DNA of 64,000 nt from Tretioscincus oriximinensis (Eukaryota > Chordata > Lepidosauria > Squamata > Gymnophthalmidae). Shown here in pieces: positions 32,465 through 44,218 of the stretch. Under the pieces are notes generated by a model, which was not told the origin of the DNA, made no database searches, and was given only the letters and a program-made list of their open reading frames with translations. Made by a program: the position numbers and the translations under genes. Location: assembly GCA_022410635.1 (NCBI GenBank), contig JAJVDF010000206.1, forward strand, positions 1,363,447-1,427,446, written 5' to 3'. Position 1 is the stretch's first letter. Each line of letters begins with the position of its first letter.

Positions 32465-33075
32465 ACATAAGAAAGCCAGAGAAGCCCTGCTATATTGGAC
32501 CACAGTCCATCTAACCCTGCATCCTGTCTCACACAGTGGCCCACCAATTGCTTTTGGTATTCCAAGCAGAAGACAAAGACACAAATCTCGCCTTCCTATA
32601 GACAGGCTTCAGCAGCATCCTGTCTATCTCCTCTCCAATACAGAGGAAACATCTAAGCATCAATTCTAAAAGAAGAAGGAGAACTGGGTTTTTATACACC
32701 ACTTTTCTCATCCAAAGGGACTTACAAGCTATTTTTTGCCCAAAGGCTTACATGTTATCTTCCCCATCACTTAGTCCCTATTTATCTACTTAGAATTGCT
32801 CACTTTTGAACAGCTAGGTTAGTTGAAACAACAGCCAATAGAGGGCGCTCACCCCTCTCCATAGCACACAAGGAGCTCAACTGACCAACCTGTCTGTTGA
32901 AAGGCTTGTTCTTGACCTGTGCGCCACTAGTAGTCACTGATATTCCTGGCCTTCATGAATTTGTCTAATCCTTTCCTAAAGCTATTCAGGCTGATTGCTG
33001 TCATCACCTCTTATGGTAGTAAATTTCATAATTTACTCTCTGGGTAAAACAAAAAAAACCCCTTCCCATTGTCAG
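32465..33075 (-). mobile_element. CR1-type LINE 3' part interrupted by a SINE
   Basis: The left piece 32465-32668 has the 3' untranslated block (GAAGCCCTGCTATATTGG, TGTCTCACACAGTGGCCCAC). The right piece 32935-33075 continues with the region before it (CCTTCATGAATTTGTCTAAT, ACCTCTTATGGTAGTAAATT). The SINE at 32669-32934 is inserted between them. Confidence 0.78.
32669..32934 (-). mobile_element. SINE inserted in a CR1 copy
   Basis: It starts after a short GAA-rich tail and shares TGGGTTTTTATACACCACTT, AAGGGACTTACAAGCTATTT, AACAGCTAGGTT and CCAATAGAGGGCGCTCACCC with the copy at 57135-57380. The orientation is minus (tail at the low coordinate). Confidence 0.75.
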
Positions 33076-33094
33076 TCTTAGCTCAGTTGGTTTT

Positions 33095-33640
33095 TACATA
33101 CTAAGAGCCCTGCTGAATCAGTCACAGCCCATCCAGATTAGCATTCTGTCTCATACAATGACCCCCCAATTGCAGCTCGTCATCTCAAGCAGAGGCCATG
33201 TCAAGGCAGCCACCCTAGTATACCTGCTTCTTTGAATTGGTATAATCCAATCTTAAAGATAGACATCAAAATGATACTGCTGTTATTGCTCACTATAGCC
33301 CAGAGGCACAAGTGCTTAAACTTGTGCCCTATTTAGATAAAATGTTATGACAGTGGAACTGCATGGAATCACAACGGGGTGTAGACCCAGTCAAAATCAT
33401 GAAAATATAATTCACCATCCAAACATGCCATCCACCTCTTTGGCCTAATTACTTGAAGGTTGGCAGGTTGTCTAGTAGTTGCTGATGTACTTGGCTTTTG
33501 TGAATTTGTCTAATCAGATCTTAAAGCTAACCAGGTTGTTAACTGCCACCACCTGAAAGTGAATTCCATAGACTAATGATGCTTTAAGTAAAAAAAATCC
33601 CCTTCATTCTCATAACTCTTCTGCCCATCAGCTCCATTGG
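33095..33640 (-). mobile_element. CR1-type LINE fragments, degenerate
   Basis: Two degenerate stretches, 33095-33260 and 33440-33640, carry family landmarks (AGAGCCCTGCTGAATCAG, CTTTTGTGAATTTGTCTAAT, CTGCCCATCAG). The part between them is unrecognised. Confidence 0.65.
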
Positions 33641-35010
33641 CTTTTGAAATGGGGCATGGGCCACTTCTGTTTGTCTGCACTAGTGGTGCAAAAACCATGA
33701 GGCAGTACAGCCTTTGCACTGACTGCTTTTAAGCAGCCTCTCACCCGAGCATGCTTGAATGTGGTTTTTGTGTTTGGGTGTGGGTGACATGAGAAGTAAT
33801 GGCTTTCCAGGGTGCAGATACTTTGCATCTCACTGATCCCTGACATGGCCCCAAAGAGACTATGGGATTGTTGTCTCCTTGCTGTAGAGGCCTTGATCCA
33901 CTACTTAAACAAAACCTTCAGATTCTCAAATGAAGATATGGAAGCATTATGGTGAATGGATCATGGTGCTTCTCTCAGAATCCCTATACAGAGATTTCTC
34001 CAGCTTTCTTTGAGGGTAGAAAGACACGAATCACCTTTTTTCCCATTGGTTCCATAGCTGTTCACATTGCACTACTTCTTTATGGTTAAAGGATACAAAG
34101 TCAAATTGTTTTGTGCAACTTCCTTTCCGATACCTTAGAGACTCAACAGTTAGCTTGGCATATATTTTTATAAGCTTCAAGAGCCAAAAAACGATTGGTA
34201 TTCAAGGAAGGTGGCTTAGTGTGTCAAATTTCATGAGTTATAAAACTGGAACGGCAGATGAAAATGCAACACTCTTTAAACAAGGTGTGAGAATGTTTCA
34301 GATGAACTTTCAGCCTCAAGATTTGTAAGCATTGCAGCTGCTGAATGATTTGCTAGGCTATTAAAGAGATGCACGTTTGCTATTCTAGAAGTCCTACCGT
34401 TTTTATTTGAATGGTTATAAACACCTTAGTGACTTTTCTCTTAGAAGACATTCCTATAGATTGACTGGTAGAAACAGTTGTTCTCAAATGCAAGTGTATT
34501 TATAAGTGTAAATAGAGGTGGGCAAACTCCTAAGCATGGCTTCCTTCCTAAAGTCATATGGTAATGATAAGTTAAGAGAAAAGAAGGAAGCGAAATGGGA
34601 AATACAATTGTGCTGCTATTGCTTGTGTAACATGATTTTGCATATCGTAATTTTGCCTTTACTTAACTGGTAAAATGAGATTTCACTTTATTAATACAGT
34701 GCCAGAAACTTTCAGGAATACTTTCACAATGCTATTAACCTATATTGGCTGTATAGGAAAGCTCAATGGAGGCAAACCATTTACCTGGGCACCTGGCAGA
34801 GTTGGCATGGAATGTTGAGAATTGTAGTTCAGGAATATCTGGCGATCCAAACACTGTACTATGTGATGATCTAAATATAGACATTATTTCCTTTTGTCTT
34901 TTGATACTGTGACTCTCATGCCCAAACAATCCTGTGAAGGACCTTAGAGACTATATATTGCATAATAATTAGTAAAAATGAGAAAAGGTTTTTGGCCCAT
35001 ATCTTTAAGG
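33641..35010. other. unannotated flank
   Basis: No gene or recognised repeat is seen. Confidence 0.5.
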
Positions 35011-35011
35011 C

Positions 35012-35272
35012 AGTATTAGACAAGTTCATGGATGTCAAGGGTATAAAGAGCTGCTAGAATCTTGATACTGCCTCCTGGGTGGAGCAACAGACAATATTCC
35101 TCAAACACCATTTGCAGGGAGTTGAGAACAGGTGAAGATTTTGCTGCCTTCTGCTTCAGACTGCCCAAGTGCAGTTGGTGGGACATTGTAGGAGACAGAA
35201 TGCTGAATGAGATGGGCTGTAGTCCCATCCAGCAGGGCTCCTCCTATATTCCTCTTATGTCCCTAGCTGGGA
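35012..35272 (+). mobile_element. CR1-type LINE 3' end
   Basis: Plus-oriented: TTAGACAAGTTCATGGATGTC, GGAGCAACAGACAATATTCC, CAGCAGGGCTCCTCCTATAT and a TCTTATGTCC tail. It is the same family as the minus copies. Confidence 0.8.
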
Positions 35273-35844
35273 ACAAGTAAAAACATTGATGTATTTTTGA
35301 TGCTGTTGAAAAAAGCAAACAAAAAACAAGATGAAATAGGACAATTTTACAAGCTTAGGACTTCTTCTAGGAAAAAAGTGCTGCAAAAATTGGGCAATGC
35401 CAACTGTGGGTTGACAGCAGGAATTAAAAACAAGTTAGATGTAAAATAACTTCATTGTCTACGAGTTGCATAATTTTTGATCCATGTGTATGAGAGTTAA
35501 AATGACGAATAAAAATTATGTGAAGATGGAAACCAAAGCAAGCAGGCACAACAATGCTTCTGTCACATCATCTTGTGGATTTATACGAGGAACTGAAGTG
35601 TTCTATGCAGGGGTTCATGGAAATAAGCAATATCTTGGATGATGGATACTAGCAGAGGCCTACTGGCTTGGAACCAAAATAGCCTGGGGGCAGAGAAAAC
35701 CTCTGATTGGAAGTTTTCGTTTGTTTTGCAGTTGATATGAATATTAAAGAAATACATTTTTATGAAGCCCAGGATAGAGAGACAAATGCTATTATAACCT
35801 TCAGACAGGCTTGGATATTGAAATATCCTTGAAGACTGTCTCCT

Positions 35845-35970
35845 TTCTCTACTCTCAGTTACTGTTGTTTTAATATGTTTAATATTTGGTTTTAATATAT
35901 TGACTTTTTGTTGTAAACCGCCCTGAGACCTTCAGGTATAGGGTTGCATAGAAACATAAATAAATACATT
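35845..35970 (+). mobile_element. LINE 3' tail (AAACCGCCCTGAG type)
   Basis: TTTTGTTGTAAACCGCCCTGAG, then TATAGGGTTGCATAGAAACATAAATAAATAC, is the common 3' end of a reptile non-LTR element. A similar decayed tail is at 46930-46985. Confidence 0.5.
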
Positions 35971-36965
35971 TCAGAGGTTACAGTTAGTGTAAAATGCAGT
36001 GGCCAGGACAGAGATGGGAACTCCTACCCACAGCCACATCATTTCTACCCCCAAAGAATTTGGTTGTTGGGAGCAGCACAAGCAAAACCCTTGTGCAGTT
36101 TTGAGAGATCATGTCCCCTAGCACAAGAGCCGAGATTTTGTGCAGGGATACACAAGAAAGCAAATGGCTGCCCCCTTTACCCTGGGGGCAGCCATTTTTC
36201 CAGAAGTGACACAATTTTGATGTCACTTTCAGCATTTAATTCCATGAAAGGCACTCCCAGAGTGATGGCACTTCCTGGTCCCACCCAAGGCTTCCGGGAG
36301 CTCCTGACACTACTTGGTTGGTCTCTTATTACTCTTGGAGTCTAGTAAGATTTTAACATTTGTGCATTAGCCCCTATATAACTTGCACCCTGTTCCCATT
36401 CAAAATGTTCATTTTGAAAAATAAGCAGCTATGGGCATTAGAACACTATACAGATTGTGTTGTTTCCTGAAGGAAGACAGGTAGGAAAAATAATCCAAAG
36501 TACATTCTACGGCTGTAACCACACAAAGTGAATAGAAGCACTTTTGAGGTAGCTAATGAAAGAGACTATGGCTAGAATTAGGATAGACTGCATGACTGGG
36601 AAAGAATAGCTGGATGCCCAGGACTTGATAGGGTCCAGGCAAAAGGCTGGACCTGACCCAATTCAAGTGGTTGAAGCAGCCATGAAATATGATGGAGTAG
36701 AAACAAAGCAATATGGATGGATTAAAGTAGCCTGGAAATGGAACGAGAAAGGATATTAAATGACTTCAACATGTTCACATGTAGGTTGGTGGTAAAGGTT
36801 TTGGGAAATTCACAAACTGCTAGACTTGTTCGTAGGACCAGGACCAGCAGTTGGGTGTTCGGTTTCAGTCAGACTGAACTAGGGAATGTACACATCTGTA
36901 ATTCAAAGATGGGATTGTTCACACGTCAACTTTTCCTCCCTCATGAACATGCTAGAGTAGACAAA

Positions 36966-37116
36966 GGCCCCCTCCACACGGAGCCTTATTCTGGGGCAAA
37001 TCTCAGGACAGAACATGGCCATCTACATGCCAGTATAGACTATGGCAGGCCCCATGTGATTGGCAGGCTCCTATTCCAAGGGACAGTCCAGGATAAGGCT
37101 CCATGTGGATGCAGCC
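36966..37116. mobile_element. short GGCTGC-type MITE
   Basis: The inverted ends are GGCCCCCTCCACACGGAGCC and GGCTCCATGTGGATGCAGCC, and the AGCCTTATYCT extension is also shared. No clean target duplication is seen (AAA / ACA). Confidence 0.6.
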
Positions 37117-37689
37117 ACAGTGGATTAGGATCAAAAGAACCCAACCTTTGAAGCACTTTTTGCCATTTGTGTATGAAGCTTGAATTGCAATCTTTTAATA
37201 TCAGAAGCTCTGGAAACACTTTGAAAGAAAGAGAAAAAAGAAAGAGGGGCAAAGAAAGAAATATAGATACAAAGGAAAATAAGAGGACTAAAAATAGAAA
37301 TATTTCTAGACAGAAGTAAATTTCACCGATGGTCTAAAGTGAACGTTAGCAGCTGTGTGGTCTCTCCAGGGTCTTATCACAGTTGCAGATGCAAAATAAA
37401 ACATAGAATTTCTTAATACACAATCTGCTAACTGAACCTGATTTGGCTCTCACCGGGGCTGCGTCTGAAAAGAGTCCTTGTTAAAGCTGTGCCATGAAAG
37501 TGTCACAGGCACTCATTGAGTGTGTTGGGTGTTTTTAAACACCCTTCCGTTTTGGACTATCGGCTTTCATAGCTGCACCTGACACGGGATGTGGCTCCAG
37601 ATTGTAACACACATAAGCAAAACTGTAACTGATGGAAATCTGAAATATCAGGATGATTGATTCCTCCTTCATGACTTCCAGACATTAGA

Positions 37690-38055
37690 TTTTCCTCCCA
37701 ATCAACTGACATTTATGGAATGTTTATATGCGCGCTTTTATTCAAGCAGCATTTGCATGTGTACATATATTCGCACCTCCCCTCCATTCATAGACATGTC
37801 ACAGGAACTCGGAGGCATCCAGTAATTATCTGCCTGATTAATCACGGCCTTGGGAAAGCATTAATTTAGAAGCTGTAATTTAATTTACAAACACTAAGAG
37901 GGGGGATTTAGATAACTCTTGGCAAGATAATGCTCATTTTCTCCTCTGTATATTTAATCAAGCATAATGTCTCTAAAGGTGAAGGGAAATTTACCTGCCC
38001 TGCACATTCACTGCCTTCAAATTTGTCAGCTAAATATCTTCCCATAGAGCAAGAT
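37690..38055. promoter_or_regulatory. candidate conserved non-coding element (enhancer-like)
   Basis: The block is free of repeats, with many ATTA-type cores (CCAGTAATTATCTG, CTGATTAATCACGG, AGCATTAATTTAGAAGC, TGTAATTTAATTTAC) and an octamer-like ATTTGCATG near 37751. It lies about 10 kb upstream of the VIT start codon. Function is inferred from texture only. Confidence 0.35.
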
Positions 38056-41000
38056 AGGATCTCTGCTCATACTTGTCCCCTATGTAAATAATGATATAAG
38101 TGAACATGAACCCGTCCCGTCTAGGACTCGCCTCAGGCCTAATGGGATCCCAAGCAGCAGCTGGTAGTTGTGAGAAAGGCTGAGCAGATGCAGAAGAAAA
38201 CGTCTCTTTTCAGAAAGTGCTCTGGTTGATCTCTTAACCTTGTTGCAGTTCACTTGTGCCCCATGGATTACAGCACTCAACTCTTTCTCCCAACGTCAAA
38301 GTAAGTTCGTATTTGTTGCTTCCATGAGACTATCCACCTAGCTATTTTTTCTGTCATCTCCACAGATTAACAGAGAACCATGGCTATTCAAGGGGAAATT
38401 GAATCTATTTTTGTTTGGTAATATTATTTCATTCCTTCTTAGTGCTTGAGTGGCACATACAAAACCTGTCTTTTGATACAATTTTGGCCCTGGCCACACC
38501 TTTAAACCTACTTTAATTCATTTTCAGTCCTGAAGAATAAGCTTAATCCATTTTTGTTTTCTGGAATGAATCCCATCCTTTGGAACTAAAGATGAAGTGA
38601 AAAAGTACCTACTTTTAATCCATCTTCAGCCCTGAAGAACTGGACTAAATCAGGAAAAAAAAATTCCCCTAATGTAATCCAGTTCTTCAGGACTGGAGTA
38701 GTCATCAGTGTATTAACTCTGCCCTTATTTACTCAAAAATGCCATTTCTATCTATGTGTTTCATGTATACATAAATGTGGGGTTATTATGAAATCCAGCC
38801 AAGACTTCAGTCCTATAGATCTGTCTTACAATTGGGTGGCTCATAAATGTATCTGCACCTGGAAAGAGAGCGGAAGCGTTCCAATAATGAAGCTAGTGGG
38901 ATACCAGAAATGACATTGATTCATCTCTCGTTCCATTGTTTGCTTCTCCACAACTATGGCAATAGAATAACCTAACAATAACATTCTTCTCCTTGTGTAG
39001 TTGGGAGAAGAGGTGTCTACTACAACAGAGAGCTTCTCTTGCTCCTGCTTTTACTTTTATCATCATCATTAATAGCATTTATGGGTGTAATTCTTTCTTT
39101 GTAATGATTGGTGCAACTACTAGGTTTTGTTAACATTGTATTATCATTTTACTATTTTACAGAGCCTGAGGAAGCTTTGTTGAAATCCTGTTGTGCCCGA
39201 TAAGGAATGCTCTGTGTATGTGTTTAGTGTTCTGTATTCATTATGACTCTGCCTGTTGAAGAGTTTATTTCGTACCTTATTTGACTCTGCTGGTTTGAGA
39301 GCTTTGTTAAGTTGCTGACTGTTGCTTGTTGTACTTTTGTGAATTCTTATCATACTTTTGTGAATTCTTAGTATTGTTTTAAGTTGTTGATATACTGCTT
39401 TCTTATCATTCCTTCTAGTTCCAAGCCTTTGCTTAGTTTCAAGCATATGTTGATACTAGTAATCTGATATTTCTTATCAGTTTCAACACCCCTTTTTCTC
39501 ATCCGAGGGTCAAATATACAAGCTTGCTTATCTCTCTCTGTTCTCAGCAGTTGCAAATAAAATTATCCAGTCCCAAAGCTGCCAGCCTGGACTTTTTTAG
39601 CTAAATGCCTTGAAGCAGTGCTCTTCTGAGCCTATGTCCAGGAGCTCAGCAAAATTATATCATGCTCTTCATGCCCAGTAGAGTAGTTTAGTAGAGTCAG
39701 CTTAGAGGTTGGTATATAAACCAATAGTTGTAAAGGCAAAAGGTAGCAATTATTAGATCAAAGATCATGGAGTACAACAAAAGAGTGTGCTGGCAGAGAT
39801 ACAAAGTTAAGCCTTTGATGTTGGAGAACTACAGCAGTTTTGGTTTTGACGCATGGCACAAGAAAGTTCTGTTTTAACAGTTTACTAAGACCAAAAACTA
39901 ATAATGTATTATTGTAAAACACTTATTTTGTGACTTGAGTGTGGACTAGTGCTTGGAGCAAGTTGAGATCCTAGAGAGAATTTTCCTTTGATTTTGCTGA
40001 ACCTCAGTGTTGTGGATCATAAAAATCTTTGTTGTGCTCAAATTGGGCTTTAAGCCGCCCTGTGGCCCAATGTTAAATTTTGGAGGGATCTTTTCCAGGC
40101 TTCATATTTAAAGAGACAAGTTAATTGGGTCCATTTTCTCCTGTCAAACTTCATGTCAGTTTTCTAGCCTCCAGAAAGAACATTCCTCTTTCTTGTTTTC
40201 AGGATTACTTCCAGCTGGCCAGTGAGTTTTACTTCATTAATTTAAGTGATTATTATTTGGCTATTTTTTGTATTTTGGCAAGGTTCATGCAGGTGCTCTA
40301 GGAAAGGGTTTTTCCAGGGAGAAAAGCAACAGCTATCAAAATAGGCATTATTTAACCAGAGTAACTACATGAAAGTAATGATATTCTCAAACACAGTAGG
40401 ACTCCAATATGTTTCCAATTTATACACGACGCTAAATACATAACTCTGAGAAATTTGTTACAAATAAAACTTGGGTATAATTAAGCTGTGAAAAAAGATG
40501 AGGAATGGGTGTATACGAAATATTTCTCAAAGCAGCAACCTTTGCTCATAATGGAATATTAGCTGATTGCCTATGTGACTGCCTATTGGTCTGTGGAAGC
40601 AGGTAGCTAGACCAATGGAAATACAGACTTCAACTGGTAGAGTGAAGCTATGGTAGAATAAGCCCCTAGCAAAGAGGCATGATGTCATCCTCCTTGCAAC
40701 ACAACTGGACAAATGACAAAAAAACAAAGTTTAGAGATCTGTCCACCTCAACCAACTTGGACCATGCACACAATTGTAATAGTTCTAGGCATCTTTTGGT
40801 TCCTGAATCTTGGCAAAAGGATGGTCTACAATATTATTTTATAGGCAGTAATATATTCGTCTGTATATTAGACAAACATACAGACTGTTCTCTCCCCTAA
40901 AATGCAGTACTTGATCACGTGTGTGGACATGACCTAAGTCTACTTCTTTGTTTCTGTTAGAACTTTACTGCATTGTTTCTTATTTTGGATTATATTCCTC

Positions 41001-42060
41001 TAGTAAAGTCACCTGTCATCCATACTCTAATAAAGTCTATGGTCGACAAAGTATGACTTGCTGTCATCTGCAACTGTAAGCAGATATTAGGTCCTTACTC
41101 CCGGATGTAATGCAGAATTAAGTCCAATGAAAAAAGACACTAGCAATTAAGCTTAACCTGGATCAGTTTAATTTGAATCTGGAGTAATTTCCTTACTAGG
41201 ACTCTTGCTGGTTGTGGGCTGGTAAATTCACATATTTACCATCCCACAAATTGAGATCAATATGTGCAGAGCTACAAAACTGCAGAAGAGTAACAAATTA
41301 TTCTCACACATTTTATTTCTGGAAAGTTCCTTAGTTCAACCAATTTAAACTTTGGTTCACTTCATTTCTATATAAGTTTGATTGATTTAAAAAAGGTTTT
41401 CCTTATACATCCTTTTTTATATACAATATTGTTCAGTTTTTTCCTGTCCTCATTTGTTATGTTTTAATATGTTTTCCACTTACAGTATTTACAACTTATT
41501 TGTCACATTTGCAAGAACAGTCTTTTTTGCAGATCTCTGTAATCGTAGATTACAGTACTAAAGGTACTTGGATTTTATCTTCTGTATAGACTTGGGAATT
41601 CTTAGTCTGTAAATAATAACCTCTAAATAAAGATCTGTAAATAAATTAAGCACATTTATGTCTTAACTATATAGACATGTGGATACTTTAAAAAATTACA
41701 TGATGTCTGACACAATTTCCTTTCCCAGATATGCTATCTTGGACAAAAATATAAAGCGAGCATATAAATACTTGGCATTAGTAGTTCATAAGGCTAATTG
41801 AATGCCAAATCAGCCCTATGGAATGTACAAGTTTGGCTTTGCCAAGAACAATAAGAGAACACAATCATAACCTTTTTCTTCTACAATAATTGCATTTTCC
41901 AAATAGAATTTGTGTGGGAACAAGCACATATCGGACTGTACTCAAAATTTAACATTGTATAAAAAAACTTTCTCAGTGGAAGGTATTAACAATCAAAGGT
42001 AATTTTCAAATATTTTTGTATCAAAGTGTGAACAAATAGGGAGCTTCCTAAATGATTATT
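38056..42060. other. gene-poor flank
   Basis: Imperfect inverted copies of a CAGTCCTGAAGAA motif occur at about 38528-38700. Otherwise no gene or recognised repeat is seen. Confidence 0.5.
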
Positions 42061-42062
42061 TT

Positions 42063-42464
42063 GTTGTATGCACACAACATTTTTCTACCTTGTTCATAGC
42101 GCAACCAGGAAGACTTGGGCACAATTGCTAAGCGCTTTACAGTAGTCGACCTGCAATAAATGCCAATTTTTCACGGAATAAACTATTGCCCAGATATTCA
42201 GGCATCGTTCCAGAGAAGCCCTGTACTCTCGCGACTGTATGCATGTTCACAAATTCTACGCAAGATGTTAAAACAGTAGAAAATGCAGCAGTTGTTTCTA
42301 TTGGCTGTTGCGAGAAAATTAATTTCTTGGACTGCACTGTGACAAGATCATTGAGCGATGTTACGGATCAGGGACTTTACACGATTGGTGTGTACGAACA
42401 TGCAATTGCTATATTCTGGATTATAGTATTGTAGCGGTTTTTAAGTCGCCATGTGCACTTAACC
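42063..42464 (-). mobile_element. GGCTGC-family MITE, copy B
   Basis: In reverse complement it aligns along its length with copies A and C (AGCAATTGCATG, CCAATAGAAACAACTGCTGC, GGAACGATGCCTGAATATC, GGCATTTATTGC). Both ends have drifted. Open frames here are by-products of the repeat. Confidence 0.75.
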
Positions 42465-43147
42465 TGTGGATATAATCAGACAGAACTTTTAAAAATAGCT
42501 TCTTTTAGAAAATGTATCTCTTCTGTAGACACATAAAAAGAGTTGCATTTCCTTTCTTCAAAGTCTGGCAATGTCTTCCAACAGGTGCTCATCAGTGATT
42601 AACCACTTGCCTGCCTGGCATTCTGTGGCCCTAATTTCTCACTTCCTGACAGCATTTGTTCTGATATGGTAATTTACATTTTTCTCATCTGTGCTTATGA
42701 TGTTTCCTATCCCAAGCTATAGAAGGAAAGAGTTGTTCTTGATCTCATTTTGCCCCACAATGTAGGAGGAAAGAGTATTTTATATCTGCCCTTACAATTT
42801 CAAATATATCCATAGGACATCTCATTAAATGTCTCTGATTATGCCTTGAGAAGAAACTTTGAAGTTACATCTTTTTATCTATACTTACGTTTTACTATCA
42901 CCTGCAGGTAAACCTTTAAGTATAGGTTGACATATAAATGTAAATAAAATAATTAGAAATAGAAATCAATCATTTTAATGTTTTCAGCTTGTTAAACAGT
43001 AGGCTGAGACCGCATAGCCATATGGGACTTGGAAAACAAATAAAAATATATACCTACAACTTTGCATGGCTGATTGTGGGATCTGGCAGGTCTTTTTGGA
43101 TAGTCTTTCCTAGATATTTTTGTTTCTTCTCAGAAGAGAGAGTATTA

Positions 43148-44218
43148 GGCTGCGTTCACACGACGAGATAAAAACCGGAATAAAGCTATATTCCGGAATA
43201 TACAACAGTGTATCTGTGCACACATATTTTTGAATTCTCATCATACACTGTCGACTCCGCCTCATTGCTTCAGCTGTGCCCTTCTTCCAGCCAGCCCTCC
43301 GCCTACTTTTGGGGGCTGCTGCCTAGAGATCAGCACTGTCAAATGGTTCAGCTGAGGAGAAGGAGGTGGGAAGGTTGACAGGATGTCTGTCAATATTCCC
43401 CTTCATTTCGCTGAGCCAATCTCCATGCAGCAACCCCCAAAAGCAGGTGGAGGGCTGACTGGAAGGAGGGCACAGCCAAAGCAATGCAGTGGAGCCAGTT
43501 GCGTGTCACGAAAAGCCTTTTCCTAAGCCCAGGTTGCCCTCCGCTTGCTTTCAGGGGCTGCTGCCTGGAGATCAGCTCAGCAAAACAACAAGCAGCATTG
43601 GCAGACGTTCTGATCTCCAAGCAGCAGCCCCCCAAAGCAGGTGGATGGCTGGCTGGGCTTAGGAAAAGGCTTCTTGTGACACGCAGCTGGCTTGGCCACA
43701 TTGCTTTGGCTGTGTCCTCCTTCCAGCCATCCCTCCACCTGGACCTGGGGGCTGCTGCCTGGAGATTGGCTCCGCAAAATGAAGGGGAACATTGACAGAC
43801 ATCCTGTCAACCTCCCCACCTCCTCCTCCTCCTTGCCTCAGCCGAACAATTTGACAGCGCCGATCTCCAGGCAGCAGCCCCCAAAAGCAGGCGGAGGGCA
43901 GGCTGGGTTTAGGAAAAGGCGGGCAGATTTCCCCATCGAAGCAAGGAGGCACTGCTTCCTCCTGTCATCATTTCCCTCCTGTCTCTTGCACTAAAAATGT
44001 TCACACGGGAAAGGAAGGGGGGTGGCTACGAGATGACGGAGGTTGGCTGTGAGATTTCAGAGGTTCTCCGCAATGATGCCTGATTATTCCAGCACTAGTT
44101 TATTCCAGGATAAATGGCATTTATTTTGGAAGGACTGCTGAAACATGCTTAATATGTGTGCCCCGACTTTCCTTATGTTGCTACAATTGAGGAATAAAAT
44201 AGCTGTGTGAGCACAGCC
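43148..44218 (+). mobile_element. GGCTGC-family foldback element, copy D, with nested palindrome
   Basis: The ends are GGCTGCGTTCACACGAC and GCTGTGTGAGCACAGCC. Outer parts match copy A (AAAGCTATATTCCGGAATATA at left; AGCACTAGTTTATTCC and ATGGCATTTATTTTGG at right). The centre 43287-43910 is an inverted repeat about an axis near 43595, and each arm itself contains an inverted pair of the GGGGCTGCTGCCTGGAGATC unit (four occurrences, alternating strand). The flanks are TTA and TTT. It has no transposase. Confidence 0.85.

Noticed and set aside
42137..42434. Overlapping open frames on both strands
   Set aside because: They are contained in MITE copy B; related copies A and C do not keep the frame.
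43390..43994. Several 80-103 residue open frames on both strands
   Set aside because: They lie inside the nested foldback element and mirror each other because the DNA is palindromic; GC-rich repeats favour open frames.
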